The translations under genes were made by a program, and so were the position numbers. Below are positions 1 to 6,142 of a stretch of DNA of 12,540 bases, in pieces. Source of the DNA: Bacillota bacterium (GTDB taxonomy: Bacteria; Bacillota; Clostridia; Acetivibrionales; Acetivibrionaceae). The stretch spans positions 1 to 12,540 of the forward strand of contig JAEZUI010000035.1 in assembly GCA_023421115.1 (NCBI GenBank), read 5' to 3'. The notes beneath the pieces were generated by a model. It did not search any database. It had not been told where the DNA came from and saw only the letters and a program-made list of their open reading frames with translations. Each line of letters opens with the position of its first letter. The first letter of the stretch is position 1.

Positions 1-50
1 TGTTGTCGGACAGGCTATTTGTCAGTAACTTGGACAAGATAAATTGCAGG
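1..50 (+). repeat. Transposon left end with two transposase-binding-type sites
   Basis: The end starts TGTTGTC and contains two related 18-bp sites, GGACAGGCTATTTGTCAG at 8-25 and GGACAAGATAAATTGCAG at 32-49, both fitting GGACA-N10-CAG. The start-to-start distance is 24 bp. The same pair occurs inverted at the right end (4177-4194 and 4211-4228). Repeated sites at each end are the normal binding platform of TnsB/MuA-type transposases; that these bind the protein encoded here is inference. Confidence 0.8.
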
Positions 51-56
51 GAAAAT

Positions 57-87
57 AAAAAGAAAAAAGCAGGTACATATGACCTGC
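57..87 (-). terminator. Rho-independent terminator of the transposon operon
   Basis: On the minus strand a hairpin GCAGGT-CATATGT-ACCTGC (69-87) is followed at once by a run of about twelve pyrimidines, mostly T (57-68). It lies just after the stop of the last operon gene (93) and just inside the transposon left end, so it would end the operon before the element boundary. Confidence 0.85.
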
Positions 88-92
88 ATAAA

Positions 93-401
93 CTAAAATT
101 CCGGATAGCATAATTCATCTGCCAATGACAACAAGGCTGAAGCAACTGTAACCCCATCAGCAACACCAAGAACTTCTGTTAATCTTTCTGTATTCCAAAA
201 TACATCATTTAGTTCCACCAGATGGCATCCAACATTAAAATCTGGCATACAAGCAAAATATCCACGTGAAGTTTTGCCAAATACAACCATAATACTTGAA
301 CGACTCTGAATCTTGAATTCAAAATGAGTTCCATAATTTTTGAACATTGTTATTGTGCCTGACCATGATTCTTTCTTGTGTTTGCAAATAAACGAACTCA
401 T
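93..401 (-). CDS. Small transposon accessory protein, 102 aa, unknown function
   Basis: This is the last gene of the transposon operon. The start is placed at the ATG at 401 because GGAGG lies six bases upstream; an upstream TTG at 416 is in frame but sits inside that binding site. The protein starts MSSFICKHKKESWSGTI, and its centre and C-terminus read FACMPDFNVGCHLVELND and FWNTERLTEVLGVADGVTVA. It is soluble, with no signal peptide or membrane segment. From memory it resembles small uncharacterised Clostridia proteins annotated as DUF6618; this was not checked by a search. The spacing to the preceding gene (stop at 413-415, overlapping the binding site TGAGGAGG) implies translational coupling. 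Its place inside the element suggests a role in transposition or its control, but nothing shows which. Confidence 0.8.
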   Translation of the reverse strand: MSSFICKHKKESWSGTITMFKNYGTHFEFKIQSRSSIMVVFGKTSRGYFACMPDFNVGCHLVELNDVFWNTERLTEVLGVADGVTVASALLSLADELCYPEF

Positions 402-412
402 CTCCTGCCTCC

Positions 413-667
413 TCAAATAATAAGCTTGCTTTGAAAGCCATTAAGCATGATTTTAACAAGTTCTACCCGTTTTTTACCTATCCGGGTGGTGATTGTGGGA
501 TTTAATCCAGATTGTGAAAACAACTTTTTGCCATGCTGTGAAGCATAGTGAACAATAAGTTCTTTAAATTGTTTTTCAGACATTTTTAATGCTACATAAC
601 TATCACATGCTGCAATTATCTGTTGTGCAAGTGATTTGACAGTAGTAGGGTTTTTCAAAATATCCAT
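413..667 (-). CDS. Small transposon accessory protein, 84 aa (TIGR04540-like)
   Basis: The ATG at 667 has AAAGGAGG six bases upstream. The protein is basic and probably helical: NPTTVKSLAQQIIAACDSY near the N-terminus, then a stretch with HYASQHGKKLF and LNPTITTRIGKKRVELVKIM. This pattern matches my memory of TIGR04540, a short uncharacterised family of clostridia; no search was possible. There is no membrane segment. It sits 51 bases after the ATPase gene and directly before the 102-aa gene, so all four are probably one transcript. A DNA-binding or transposase-partner role, comparable to small accessory factors in other TnsB-TnsC elements, is a guess from context and charge only. Confidence 0.8.
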   Translation of the reverse strand: MDILKNPTTVKSLAQQIIAACDSYVALKMSEKQFKELIVHYASQHGKKLFSQSGLNPTITTRIGKKRVELVKIMLNGFQSKLII

Positions 668-718
668 ATGCGTCCTCCTTTTGTTCTTTTTGAATTGAAT
701 TTTAATGATTTTTGTTCT

Positions 719-1546
719 TTAAAAATCATAGTTCTTACCTTCAAATATGATTGGTGAAGCAGAAACCACTTCATCAATTTCAGCTTCAGTGATTAGAATC
801 TTTTTAGTATTATAACCGTGTACTAATAATCTGTAGCACAATTGATTTATTCGCCGTGGTATTCCAGAAGTAATATTCTGTATTGCCGGATAACATTTAT
901 CATCAAAAATGGGCTTCTGGGACTTTGAAACCGATAACTGATGCTGGATATAATTCATTGTTTCCAGTGGCGTAAATGGCTCAAGATCAATAGAAAGATT
1001 AATCCTTTGCTTCATTGGTTCATTGACGGAAAGACTCAAAGTTCTTGAAAGTAAAGGTGGCAATCCTGCCAGAATCAACGAAAAATTTGAACCTTCATCG
1101 TAGAAACTCCTGAGCTCATCTATCATCGGTATAGAAAGTGTATGTGCTTCATCTATAAGTACGCAATTAAATTTTCCTTGCTCGTTTTCTTCACTGAAAA
1201 AGTTTATCAACTGCAGCTTTATGTCATCTGCATTGTAAGCAGGTGTTAATCCCATTTTTACTGCAAGTGTCTTGTAAAGAGCCTTTTTGTTTGGATTTGA
1301 TAGTTCAGTGTGACAAACTCTAAATTCAGAAGGTTCTAATTGATTTAAAGCATATAGAAGCAACGATGTTTTACCCATTCCAGAACCTCCTGTCATGGTA
1401 ACGAACTGTCTTGAATAAAAGGCAGTAGATAGCACAGGAAGGTGTTTCTCCATACTTGCACTTTCAAAAGGAGTTTTAGACCTCTGAAGGAATGGAATAT
1501 TTTTAAGTGAATAGTATTCACATAATGATTTTAAAAGGTTATTCAT
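719..1546 (-). CDS. AAA+ ATPase, TnsC/TniB/ExeA-like transposition regulator
   Basis: The 275-residue protein has a Walker A motif GGSGMGKT (53-60), Walker B CVLIDEAH (128-135), a sensor-1-like LILAGLPPL (about 158-166) and a sensor-2-like GIPRRINQLC (228-237). This is the architecture of the ExeA/TniB/TnsC ATPases that bind target DNA, select insertion sites and activate a TnsB/TniA transposase. Its start codon overlaps the end of the transposase gene by eight bases, and AAGGAGGC lies just upstream within that gene, so the two are translationally coupled. No extra targeting domain is seen at either end, and no TniQ/TnsD-like protein is encoded alongside, so target choice may rest on this protein alone. 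The assignment to the ATPase superfamily is firm; TniB versus TnsC is not settled. Confidence 0.93.
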   Translation of the reverse strand: MNNLLKSLCEYYSLKNIPFLQRSKTPFESASMEKHLPVLSTAFYSRQFVTMTGGSGMGKTSLLLYALNQLEPSEFRVCHTELSNPNKKALYKTLAVKMGLTPAYNADDIKLQLINFFSEENEQGKFNCVLIDEAHTLSIPMIDELRSFYDEGSNFSLILAGLPPLLSRTLSLSVNEPMKQRINLSIDLEPFTPLETMNYIQHQLSVSKSQKPIFDDKCYPAIQNITSGIPRRINQLCYRLLVHGYNTKKILITEAEIDEVVSASPIIFEGKNYDF

Positions 1547-3218
1547 TAGTTGCCTCCTTGAAATTTGATAGTTTTTCCAGGTAATTATTACGTATTTGAG
1601 CTATGTAAAACAAAAAGTTTTTGTTAAAGTCATTTGCCTTTTTTGACAGATCCTCAAGTATTGCAGTGAGAATATCCTTATTGAATTCTTTAAACGTGTC
1701 CCATAGCTCGTTGAGCTTTCCTTTTTCCTGAAAGCTTAGTTCTGAAATACCGATTGCATTTTTCACAATATCAATAAATTCATTCCTGGTTATGGATATA
1801 TCAGTTGGAATACCTGGCTTTACAGGATGAGGTTCTTTTGTATCCTCAGGCATAGTGCCGCAGATTTCCTTGTTTATCTTTGCATTCAATTGTTCTTCCA
1901 AATATGTTTGGTAATTGGCTTTGATATTTTTAAAGTACATTTTTGATATTTCGCTGTCATAGCCTGATTCCTCAGGTATGCCGTATACGCTCTTATGGCG
2001 CTCAACTTTTAAATCAATAGCTTTAGCTACACCAAAATATTTGTCCTTGAAATATACATGCAGATAATCAATATGAAAGGGGTTGTACCTGACAACAACG
2101 GTTTTGCCTACAAGTTCTCCAGGGGCTTCATAAGTATTGCCTTCAAAGGATATTACTCCGTATTTGTTTACGTTTCGTTCCTGTGCATGAAGGAATATTT
2201 CTTCTAGTTCCATTGGAGAAAAGAATTTTAGTTTGGTACCTGCGTTTAAGGAAGCATTCCATCTTTGTTTTGGTGTCATTTCAATGGATGTATGCAGCTT
2301 ATCATCATACTCTGACTTCTTCCATGCAAAATACAAGTCATTTAATTCAGACAATGATTCTACATGGTTTAGTTTTACTTCTGGAAGGAAGGATTTTTGG
2401 ACTGTATCCCAAAATCTCTCGATTTTTCCTTTTCCAGAACAATTATACGGAGTTGCATATTTTAAGCGTATTCCAAGCCTTGCACATAGTAATTTGAATT
2501 GCCCAGACACAAAGATTTTTCCGTTATCGACGTACAGGGTAGATGGGGCAGAAAACTTTGTAACTGCTTTCTTTAAAGTATCTTCAAGCCTTGGTAGTGT
2601 TGCATCAAAGTAAAATTCAGAGTGCATGTCTCTTCGGCTATGATCATCAATTATACCTATAAGGTAAGCAAGCTTATGACCGTTATTACCATCAGGAATG
2701 TAAATAGAACTCATCACATCACTCTGCCACATTTCACAAATACGTTCTTTTTCATGTTTAATAAAAACCCGGCTTTCTTTTGATAGAGTTTCTCTGGTAT
2801 ATCCGTATTGGTTGAGAATTCTGTTGATTGTTCTTATGTTTAGAGAATCTTCTTCAATCCTCTTTGCTAAGGTCAGCATAATAAGGATTTTTGCAGCTGA
2901 TCTTGACGGAAGTTCCTTTTTGAGGGCCAGAATATCTGAAATTATTCCGGTATCAATACCAGGATGACCGCCCTTGTCTTTTCGAATTTTGGGCTTAAGT
3001 CCATCAAACCCATGCTTCTTGTAATCAGAATAATAGCGGAAAATAGTTCTTTCGGAATAGCTTATCATTCTTTTGTTTACAACATCATTAAATTGCTGCT
3101 TTGCTAGTCTTTTTGCAGTAGCTTCAACAAATCCGGGACCAGCATCAAGCATTTCTGAAATTATTTGAAATCTGAAAAAGGCGACTGCATCCTCACGCTT
3201 TATTGGTAATTCGTTCAT
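1539..3218 (-). CDS. DDE (D,D35E) transposase, TnsB/TniA/Mu-type
   Basis: The 559-aa transposase starts at the ATG at 3218, six bases after GGAGGTG; an in-frame ATG at 3254 lacks such a site. The N-terminal 150 residues are helical and probably bind DNA (HTH segments near 46-75 and 95-140, including GHPGI). The rve-type catalytic core shows D167 in MWQSDVM, D231 in LYVDNGKIF and E267 in GKGKIERFW, with exactly 35 residues between the last two, so the active site is intact. A C-terminal Mu-type beta-barrel follows (about 352-410, YGVISFEGNTYEAP), then a long charged tail to residue 559 of the kind that contacts the ATPase partner. It would bind the GGACA-N10-CAG sites at both ends and carry out strand transfer. 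It is first in the operon. Confidence 0.94.
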   Translation of the reverse strand: MNELPIKREDAVAFFRFQIISEMLDAGPGFVEATAKRLAKQQFNDVVNKRMISYSERTIFRYYSDYKKHGFDGLKPKIRKDKGGHPGIDTGIISDILALKKELPSRSAAKILIMLTLAKRIEEDSLNIRTINRILNQYGYTRETLSKESRVFIKHEKERICEMWQSDVMSSIYIPDGNNGHKLAYLIGIIDDHSRRDMHSEFYFDATLPRLEDTLKKAVTKFSAPSTLYVDNGKIFVSGQFKLLCARLGIRLKYATPYNCSGKGKIERFWDTVQKSFLPEVKLNHVESLSELNDLYFAWKKSEYDDKLHTSIEMTPKQRWNASLNAGTKLKFFSPMELEEIFLHAQERNVNKYGVISFEGNTYEAPGELVGKTVVVRYNPFHIDYLHVYFKDKYFGVAKAIDLKVERHKSVYGIPEESGYDSEISKMYFKNIKANYQTYLEEQLNAKINKEICGTMPEDTKEPHPVKPGIPTDISITRNEFIDIVKNAIGISELSFQEKGKLNELWDTFKEFNKDILTAILEDLSKKANDFNKNFLFYIAQIRNNYLEKLSNFKEATNE

Positions 3219-3465
3219 GAAAACACCTCCATTTTTAATTCTTGGGGATATCATAACTCACATAAGAACTGGAAGGGATACATAGGATTCTTGCTAAAAT
3301 ATAAAAAATCAGAAGGTTCAATTTTGGTTTAAAATTGAAGTGATATTGATATAAAAAGTTCGAAATTGAACATAAAAATATGTTGATATATCGCAATATA
3401 ATACATAAATAATCATATAAGGTGTAAAATGTAAGTTGGAGAGTAAAAAAGATCTTTGGTTACAA
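3219..3465 (-). promoter_or_regulatory. Transposase upstream region with inverted repeats
   Basis: No gene is seen in these 247 bases, which must hold the promoter of the transposase operon. A 9-bp inverted repeat TTCAATTTT/AAAATTGAA with a 5-base loop lies at 3317-3339, and GTTCGAAATTGAAC at 3358-3371 repeats the AAATTGAA core. The 13-mer GTTTAAAATTGAA occurs at 3327-3339 and again at 3472-3484 inside the end of the neighbouring frame. These could be operators controlling transposition; I could not fix a convincing -35/-10 pair. Confidence 0.4.
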
Positions 3466-4173
3466 TTACAAGTTTAAAATTGAATTTGTAATAGCTAAGA
3501 CTCCTCGATCAATACCAAAGTAATATATTGCAGTCAGTATCAATTCATATACCTTTTGAAAACGTCTGGGAACTACATTGTAGGCATTCAAGGAAATAGA
3601 AAAATTATATACTTGTGCATATTTGGAATTAAGCAAAGCCGAAGGGTCTGAGAGTTTAAATTCTTTCTCAAACCTTTTAAGTGGTCTTGCTATTGGATCT
3701 TCGCAGTCAAAAAGTCCTTCCGGATCGTCAATGTGGTCGAATATATTCTCACCCTTTCTTGTAAGACAACAAATATTTTCAAGTAAATTTAGGCTCATTT
3801 GACAGTACTTTTTGATGAAACATGGGAAAATGCTTACGTATTGCCATTTGTTTATTATTTTGTTCATCCATGCAGCTGTCTGTATTTTGAAACTTGTTTT
3901 ACAGACGATTTTATTATCATCAATATAATATAAATCTCTTTTAAATGTGCCATTAAACTTGATTTTGACGTCATCCGAAAACCCCAACTCACTGCGTATG
4001 AATCCATACGTTATTTTGTTTTTGTAGAGCTCTTCATAAAAATTATTCGGATTACCATTGAAAGGTAGCCCTACATTTATTACAATGGATGTTGTGGTTG
4101 TTTTGTTGTTAATAATTTGATATTGTATCAAATTTAAAAAGGGCGTTGGTGGTTCTTCGCCCTTTTCTTCCAC
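3466..4173 (-). CDS. Uncharacterised transposon frame, possibly a degenerate DUF6431-like protein
   Basis: The open frame gives up to 235 aa but has no sound start. The only upstream initiator is GTG at 4173, which lacks a Shine-Dalgarno sequence and lies only four bases inward of the inner end site (4177-4194). A 9-bp hairpin (4137-4166) covers the first codons. The central part FNGTFKRDLYYIDD, then KWQYVSIFPCFIKKYCQMSL, recalls from memory the DUF6431 transposon-associated proteins, which normally read Cys-rich zinc ribbon, GSYKR, then LP-FL-PY. The paired cysteines expected before FNGTFKR and before KWQYV are absent. It may therefore be a decayed or 5'-truncated cargo or targeting protein. 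Composition and codon use look coding. It would be transcribed in the same direction as, and just ahead of, the transposase operon. Confidence 0.5.
   Translation of the reverse strand: MEEKGEEPPTPFLNLIQYQIINNKTTTTSIVINVGLPFNGNPNNFYEELYKNKITYGFIRSELGFSDDVKIKFNGTFKRDLYYIDDNKIVCKTSFKIQTAAWMNKIINKWQYVSIFPCFIKKYCQMSLNLLENICCLTRKGENIFDHIDDPEGLFDCEDPIARPLKRFEKEFKLSDPSALLNSKYAQVYNFSISLNAYNVVPRRFQKVYELILTAIYYFGIDRGVLAITNSILNL
4137..4166. terminator. GC-rich hairpin near the transposon right end
   Basis: Arms AAAAGGGCG (4137-4145) and CGCCCTTTT (4158-4166) pair perfectly around a 12-base loop. A and T runs at both sides make it look like a bidirectional terminator. Placed about 70 bp inside the right end, it could stop transcription entering the element from the flank, as the hairpin at 57-87 does for outgoing transcripts. 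It overlaps the doubtful 5' end of the frame 3466-4173. Confidence 0.45.
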
Positions 4174-4176
4174 ACA

Positions 4177-4235
4177 CTGAAATTTTTCTTGTCCAATTTT
4201 CGTTAGTTTACTGAAAAACAGGTTGTCCTATAACA
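4177..4235 (-). repeat. Transposon right end with two binding-type sites
   Basis: Read on the minus strand from 4235 the end begins TGTTATAGGACA. Sites GGACAACCTGTTTTTCAG (4211-4228) and GGACAAGAAAAATTTCAG (4177-4194) match the pair at the left end. They are 34 bp apart, against 24 bp at the left end, a difference of one helical turn. The outer boundary after TAACA is set by comparison with the left end. Confidence 0.82.
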
Positions 4236-4240
4236 CCATA
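4236..4240. other. Predicted 5-bp target site duplication CCATA
   Basis: These are the first five bases outside the right end. Tn7/Tn5053-type elements duplicate 5 bp. The matching copy would lie immediately before base 1 and cannot be seen. Confidence 0.5.
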
Positions 4241-4453
4241 GACAAGAGAAAACCTTCTTTGCGAATTCGTAAATCAAAATATCTTGAAATGTACTATCGG
4301 GATGTAGATGGCAAGTTAATATGTAAGTACATTGGCAAAATTAACGACAAAGCAATAGAAAAAAGAATTGAGCAATTCGGAATGCCAGAGCTATCGAAAG
4401 AATATATTAAAATAAAGAGCAAATGGGAAAATGAACATAATCAAACAGACTAA
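4236..4453 (+). pseudogene. 3' part of a host gene cut by the transposon
   Basis: An open frame runs from inside the transposon end (TTG at 4223) across the junction to a stop at 4451-4453. The part outside the element encodes about 72 residues of clearly coding composition, including KYLEMYYRDVDGKLICKYIG and a charged helical tail ending ENEHNQTD. There is no Shine-Dalgarno sequence or suitable start; the first ATG (4289) is internal to the conserved-looking part. The simplest reading is that the insertion separated this part from its 5' end, which should lie left of base 1. I do not recognise the family. A strong hairpin directly covers the stop codon. Confidence 0.6.
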
Positions 4454-4494
4454 ATTACCTAACTTTTTATAAAGTTAGGTAATTTAGTCTGTTT
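4443..4494. terminator. Perfect 24-bp stem hairpin
   Basis: Arms at 4443-4466 and 4471-4494 are exact reverse complements (AAACAGACTAAATTACCTAA... and its mirror) around the loop TTAT. The hairpin includes the stop codon of the cut gene. It has little GC and only a weak T tail, but its length makes it a plausible bidirectional terminator. Confidence 0.6.
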
Positions 4495-4517
4495 ACTTCT
4501 TAGGATTGATAATTCGA

Positions 4518-4643
4518 AAAACCTAAAGAATTACATTTATAGGTTTTGGCATCTTATTTATCTATTAGAGAAAATACTAATTGCCTGTTTTTAGTTTTTA
4601 AACAACTTGCTTAAGAAGGATTCATAAATTCTGATACAGAATT
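4518..4643. promoter_or_regulatory. Intergenic inverted repeats upstream of the 81-aa gene
   Basis: Two small palindromes are visible between the cut gene and the 81-aa gene: AAAACCTA/TAGGTTTT at 4518-4547 and AATTCTG-ATA-CAGAATT at 4627-4643. The second lies about 20 bp upstream of the -35 box at 4665 and could be an operator. No gene is seen here. Confidence 0.3.
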
Positions 4644-4664
4644 ATTTATATTCCCTTTCTGCAC

Positions 4665-4693
4665 TTTACGGTAAAATAGTTCGATATTATAAT
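4665..4693 (+). promoter_or_regulatory. Sigma-A-type promoter TTTACG-N17-TATAAT
   Basis: A -35-like TTTACG (4665-4670) and a perfect -10 TATAAT (4688-4693) are separated by 17 bp. This predicts a transcript start near 4700, about 37 bases before the ATG of the 81-aa gene. Confidence 0.6.
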
Positions 4694-4736
4694 AAACATA
4701 TAACGAACAAATGTTTGAAATAAGAGGTGTATTGAA

Positions 4737-4982
4737 ATGGACAAACAAAATATAGAAGTGATAGCATATTATAATTTGAATGGCGAAATTACTCCTTTGA
4801 AGATTCGAGTTATTGAAGAAGGTAATGAGAATGCTTATATGGTAAAAAGAACAAGTAAGCCGATCAAAGGAAGTTCTCTTAAAACTGGAATTCAGGGATA
4901 TCGTTATTCTTGCTACATAGATGGAAAAAGAGTTCATCTTTATCTTAATGATAATAAGTGGTATATCGAATCAATGATCTAA
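4737..4982 (+). CDS. Small conserved-looking protein of unknown function, 81 aa
   Basis: The ATG at 4737 is preceded by AAGAGGTG at eight bases and by a good promoter. The protein is soluble, probably mostly beta, and starts MDKQNIEVIAYYNLNGEI, ending YLNDNKWYIESMI. From memory, clostridial genomes hold many short proteins of this pattern (VIAYYD-NG-I-PLKIR ... YRC-I-G ... KWYL), all uncharacterised; this was not verified by search. It stands alone, followed by about 170 bases without a gene and then the terminator of the opposing hydrolase. An antisense open frame over the same stretch has no binding site and is taken as a shadow. Confidence 0.8.
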   Translation: MDKQNIEVIAYYNLNGEITPLKIRVIEEGNENAYMVKRTSKPIKGSSLKTGIQGYRYSCYIDGKRVHLYLNDNKWYIESMI

Positions 4983-5154
4983 AATTGTTATTCTTAAATA
5001 TAATCAGCTTTTGCTTTGATAGCCTTTTCCAGAGTTCTTTTTAAAAAGCCTGCCAAAAAAGAGCCGAAAAGTTGGATGTAAGTATTTATACTGTCAAAAA
5101 GGGCAGTTGCACGGATAAAGAAGTGTCAAAATTATTGTGATGTTAGGATATGTT

Positions 5155-5191
5155 ACTTATATTTGGTGAACTTGGTTCACCAAATATAAGT
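5155..5191. terminator. 17-bp perfect hairpin after the hydrolase gene
   Basis: Arms ACTTATATTTGGTGAAC (5155-5171) and its reverse complement (5175-5191) flank a TTG loop. It starts seven bases after the hydrolase stop codon and lies between convergent genes, so it probably terminates from both sides; T tails are weak. Confidence 0.65.
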
Positions 5192-5197
5192 TGTTCT

Positions 5198-6001
5198 TTA
5201 CATCGTGTTAGAAATATTATCTAAAAATTCAGCAATACCATTCCAGTATATAGAAGTATTACTCAAAGAACGGTGAGTTTCATCCGGTATCTTCACAAGT
5301 TTTGAAGGCCCTTTCCAGGCTTTTAAAAGATTTTGTGATAAAGGGTAAGGTACAGACTTATCTGTAGGTGTAGCTAACACAAGGAGTGGTGCTGTAATCA
5401 TATGAGCCCTAGACAGAGAATCAAAACTAAACCGTAGTTTAAAAATTATATTTATTATAAAAGATAGCTTTGGGAATTTATATTTTGCAGCGTTAGATAT
5501 TCTGTCATAAGGTGAAACAAGAATAACTCCAGACACATTTCGTTGTGAGGCAACATAAGTTGCTATTCCGGATCCGAGACTCCTTCCCATTACTACAATT
5601 TTAGATGTATTGTATTTATCAGATAGCTTTGAAAAATGGTCATAGATCTCTAGCGAATCACTGTACAATTTCTTTTCGGAAGGCTTACCTTCACTAGAAC
5701 CATAACCACGAAAGTTAAGAAGCACAACTACCCAACCTTTAAGCCTTTTCATGTCTTCAAGAATGGTTGATACTTCTTCTTTATTACCTCCAAAATACAG
5801 TAAAATATTTGTTTTTTCCTCACCTAATTTATTTTCAACTATCCATCCTTTTATCTTTGTTCCATCCTTCATTTGTAGGCAAATTTCATCTTCAATTTCT
5901 GATGGTGTTTGAGGAAAGAAAATCATTTTCTTTTGTAAGATTAATAGGCAAACAAAAAACGTAATAATCAAAATAAGTACTGCAATTAAAGCGTAAAGCA
6001 T
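5198..6001 (-). CDS. Membrane-anchored alpha/beta hydrolase (serine hydrolase, BEM46-like)
   Basis: The ATG at 6001 has GGAGG seven bases upstream. Residues 3-22 form one hydrophobic helix, an uncleaved N-terminal anchor, leaving the catalytic domain probably outside the cell. The fold is shown by an oxyanion-type YFGGN (69-73), NFRGYGSSEG (96-105), the nucleophile elbow GRSLGSG with S141, the acid D214 in ATPTDKSVP and the catalytic H243 in DETHRSL. All three triad residues are present and the length of 267 aa is usual for this group. The substrate cannot be predicted; BEM46/YqkD-like members are esterases or peptidase-like hydrolases of unknown physiological role. The gene diverges from the kinase gene with a 141-bp gap, so the two may share regulation. 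Confidence 0.9.
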   Translation of the reverse strand: MLYALIAVLILIITFFVCLLILQKKMIFFPQTPSEIEDEICLQMKDGTKIKGWIVENKLGEEKTNILLYFGGNKEEVSTILEDMKRLKGWVVVLLNFRGYGSSEGKPSEKKLYSDSLEIYDHFSKLSDKYNTSKIVVMGRSLGSGIATYVASQRNVSGVILVSPYDRISNAAKYKFPKLSFIINIIFKLRFSFDSLSRAHMITAPLLVLATPTDKSVPYPLSQNLLKAWKGPSKLVKIPDETHRSLSNTSIYWNGIAEFLDNISNTM

Positions 6002-6071
6002 AAATTTCCTCCAACTATTATCTATTTTTATTTTTGATTGTACACTAACAATAATGAAAAATAAAGTTGAA

Positions 6072-6100
6072 TTGACACCGAATCAAAAGGTTAGTAGTAT
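6072..6100 (+). promoter_or_regulatory. Sigma-A-type promoter of the two-component operon
   Basis: A perfect -35 TTGACA (6072-6077) and a -10 TAGTAT (6095-6100) are separated by 17 bp. The predicted start near 6107 gives a leader of about 36 bases before the kinase ATG. Confidence 0.7.
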
Positions 6101-6142
6101 TATATGAGAATGATTGTTATATTTTAATGGAATGGTGATTTT

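Larger units (their letters stand above)
1..4235 (-). mobile_element. Complete compact Tn7/Tn5053-like (TnsB-TnsC type) transposon
   Basis: Both ends are visible. The left end begins at base 1 with TGTTGTCGGACA and the right end, read on the minus strand from 4235, begins with TGTTATAGGACA. The ends stay alignable for about 50 bases and share the blocks TCAGTAA and TGGACAAGA. All genes inside are on the minus strand: DDE transposase, AAA+ ATPase, an 84-aa and a 102-aa accessory protein, plus a fifth frame near the right end. A TGT...ACA boundary, a TnsB/TniA-like transposase and a TnsC/TniB-like ATPase are hallmarks of the Tn7/Tn5053/Mu superfamily. I see no TnsA endonuclease and no resolvase, so whether it moves by cut-and-paste or through cointegrates cannot be told. 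The left flank lies outside the window; CCATA (4236-4240) is the expected 5-bp target duplication on the right. Confidence 0.85.

Noticed and set aside
2183..2613. Plus-strand frames of 104 and 126 codons inside the transposase gene
   Set aside because: They lie antisense to the catalytic core of a clearly real gene and have no ribosome binding site.
3466..4173. TnsA-like endonuclease
   Set aside because: I could not find the E, D and Q-x-K residues of that nuclease in a sensible order; the resemblance to DUF6431 is better.
4611..4937. Minus-strand 108-codon frame
   Set aside because: It overlaps the 81-aa gene, which has promoter and binding site; this frame has neither and its composition is that of a reversed gene.
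5028..5139. Plus-strand frame ending AEKLDVSIYTVKKG ... VSKLL, recalling an HTH protein
   Set aside because: Only about 36 codons after a stop, without start codon or binding site; at most a tiny remnant, too weak to list.
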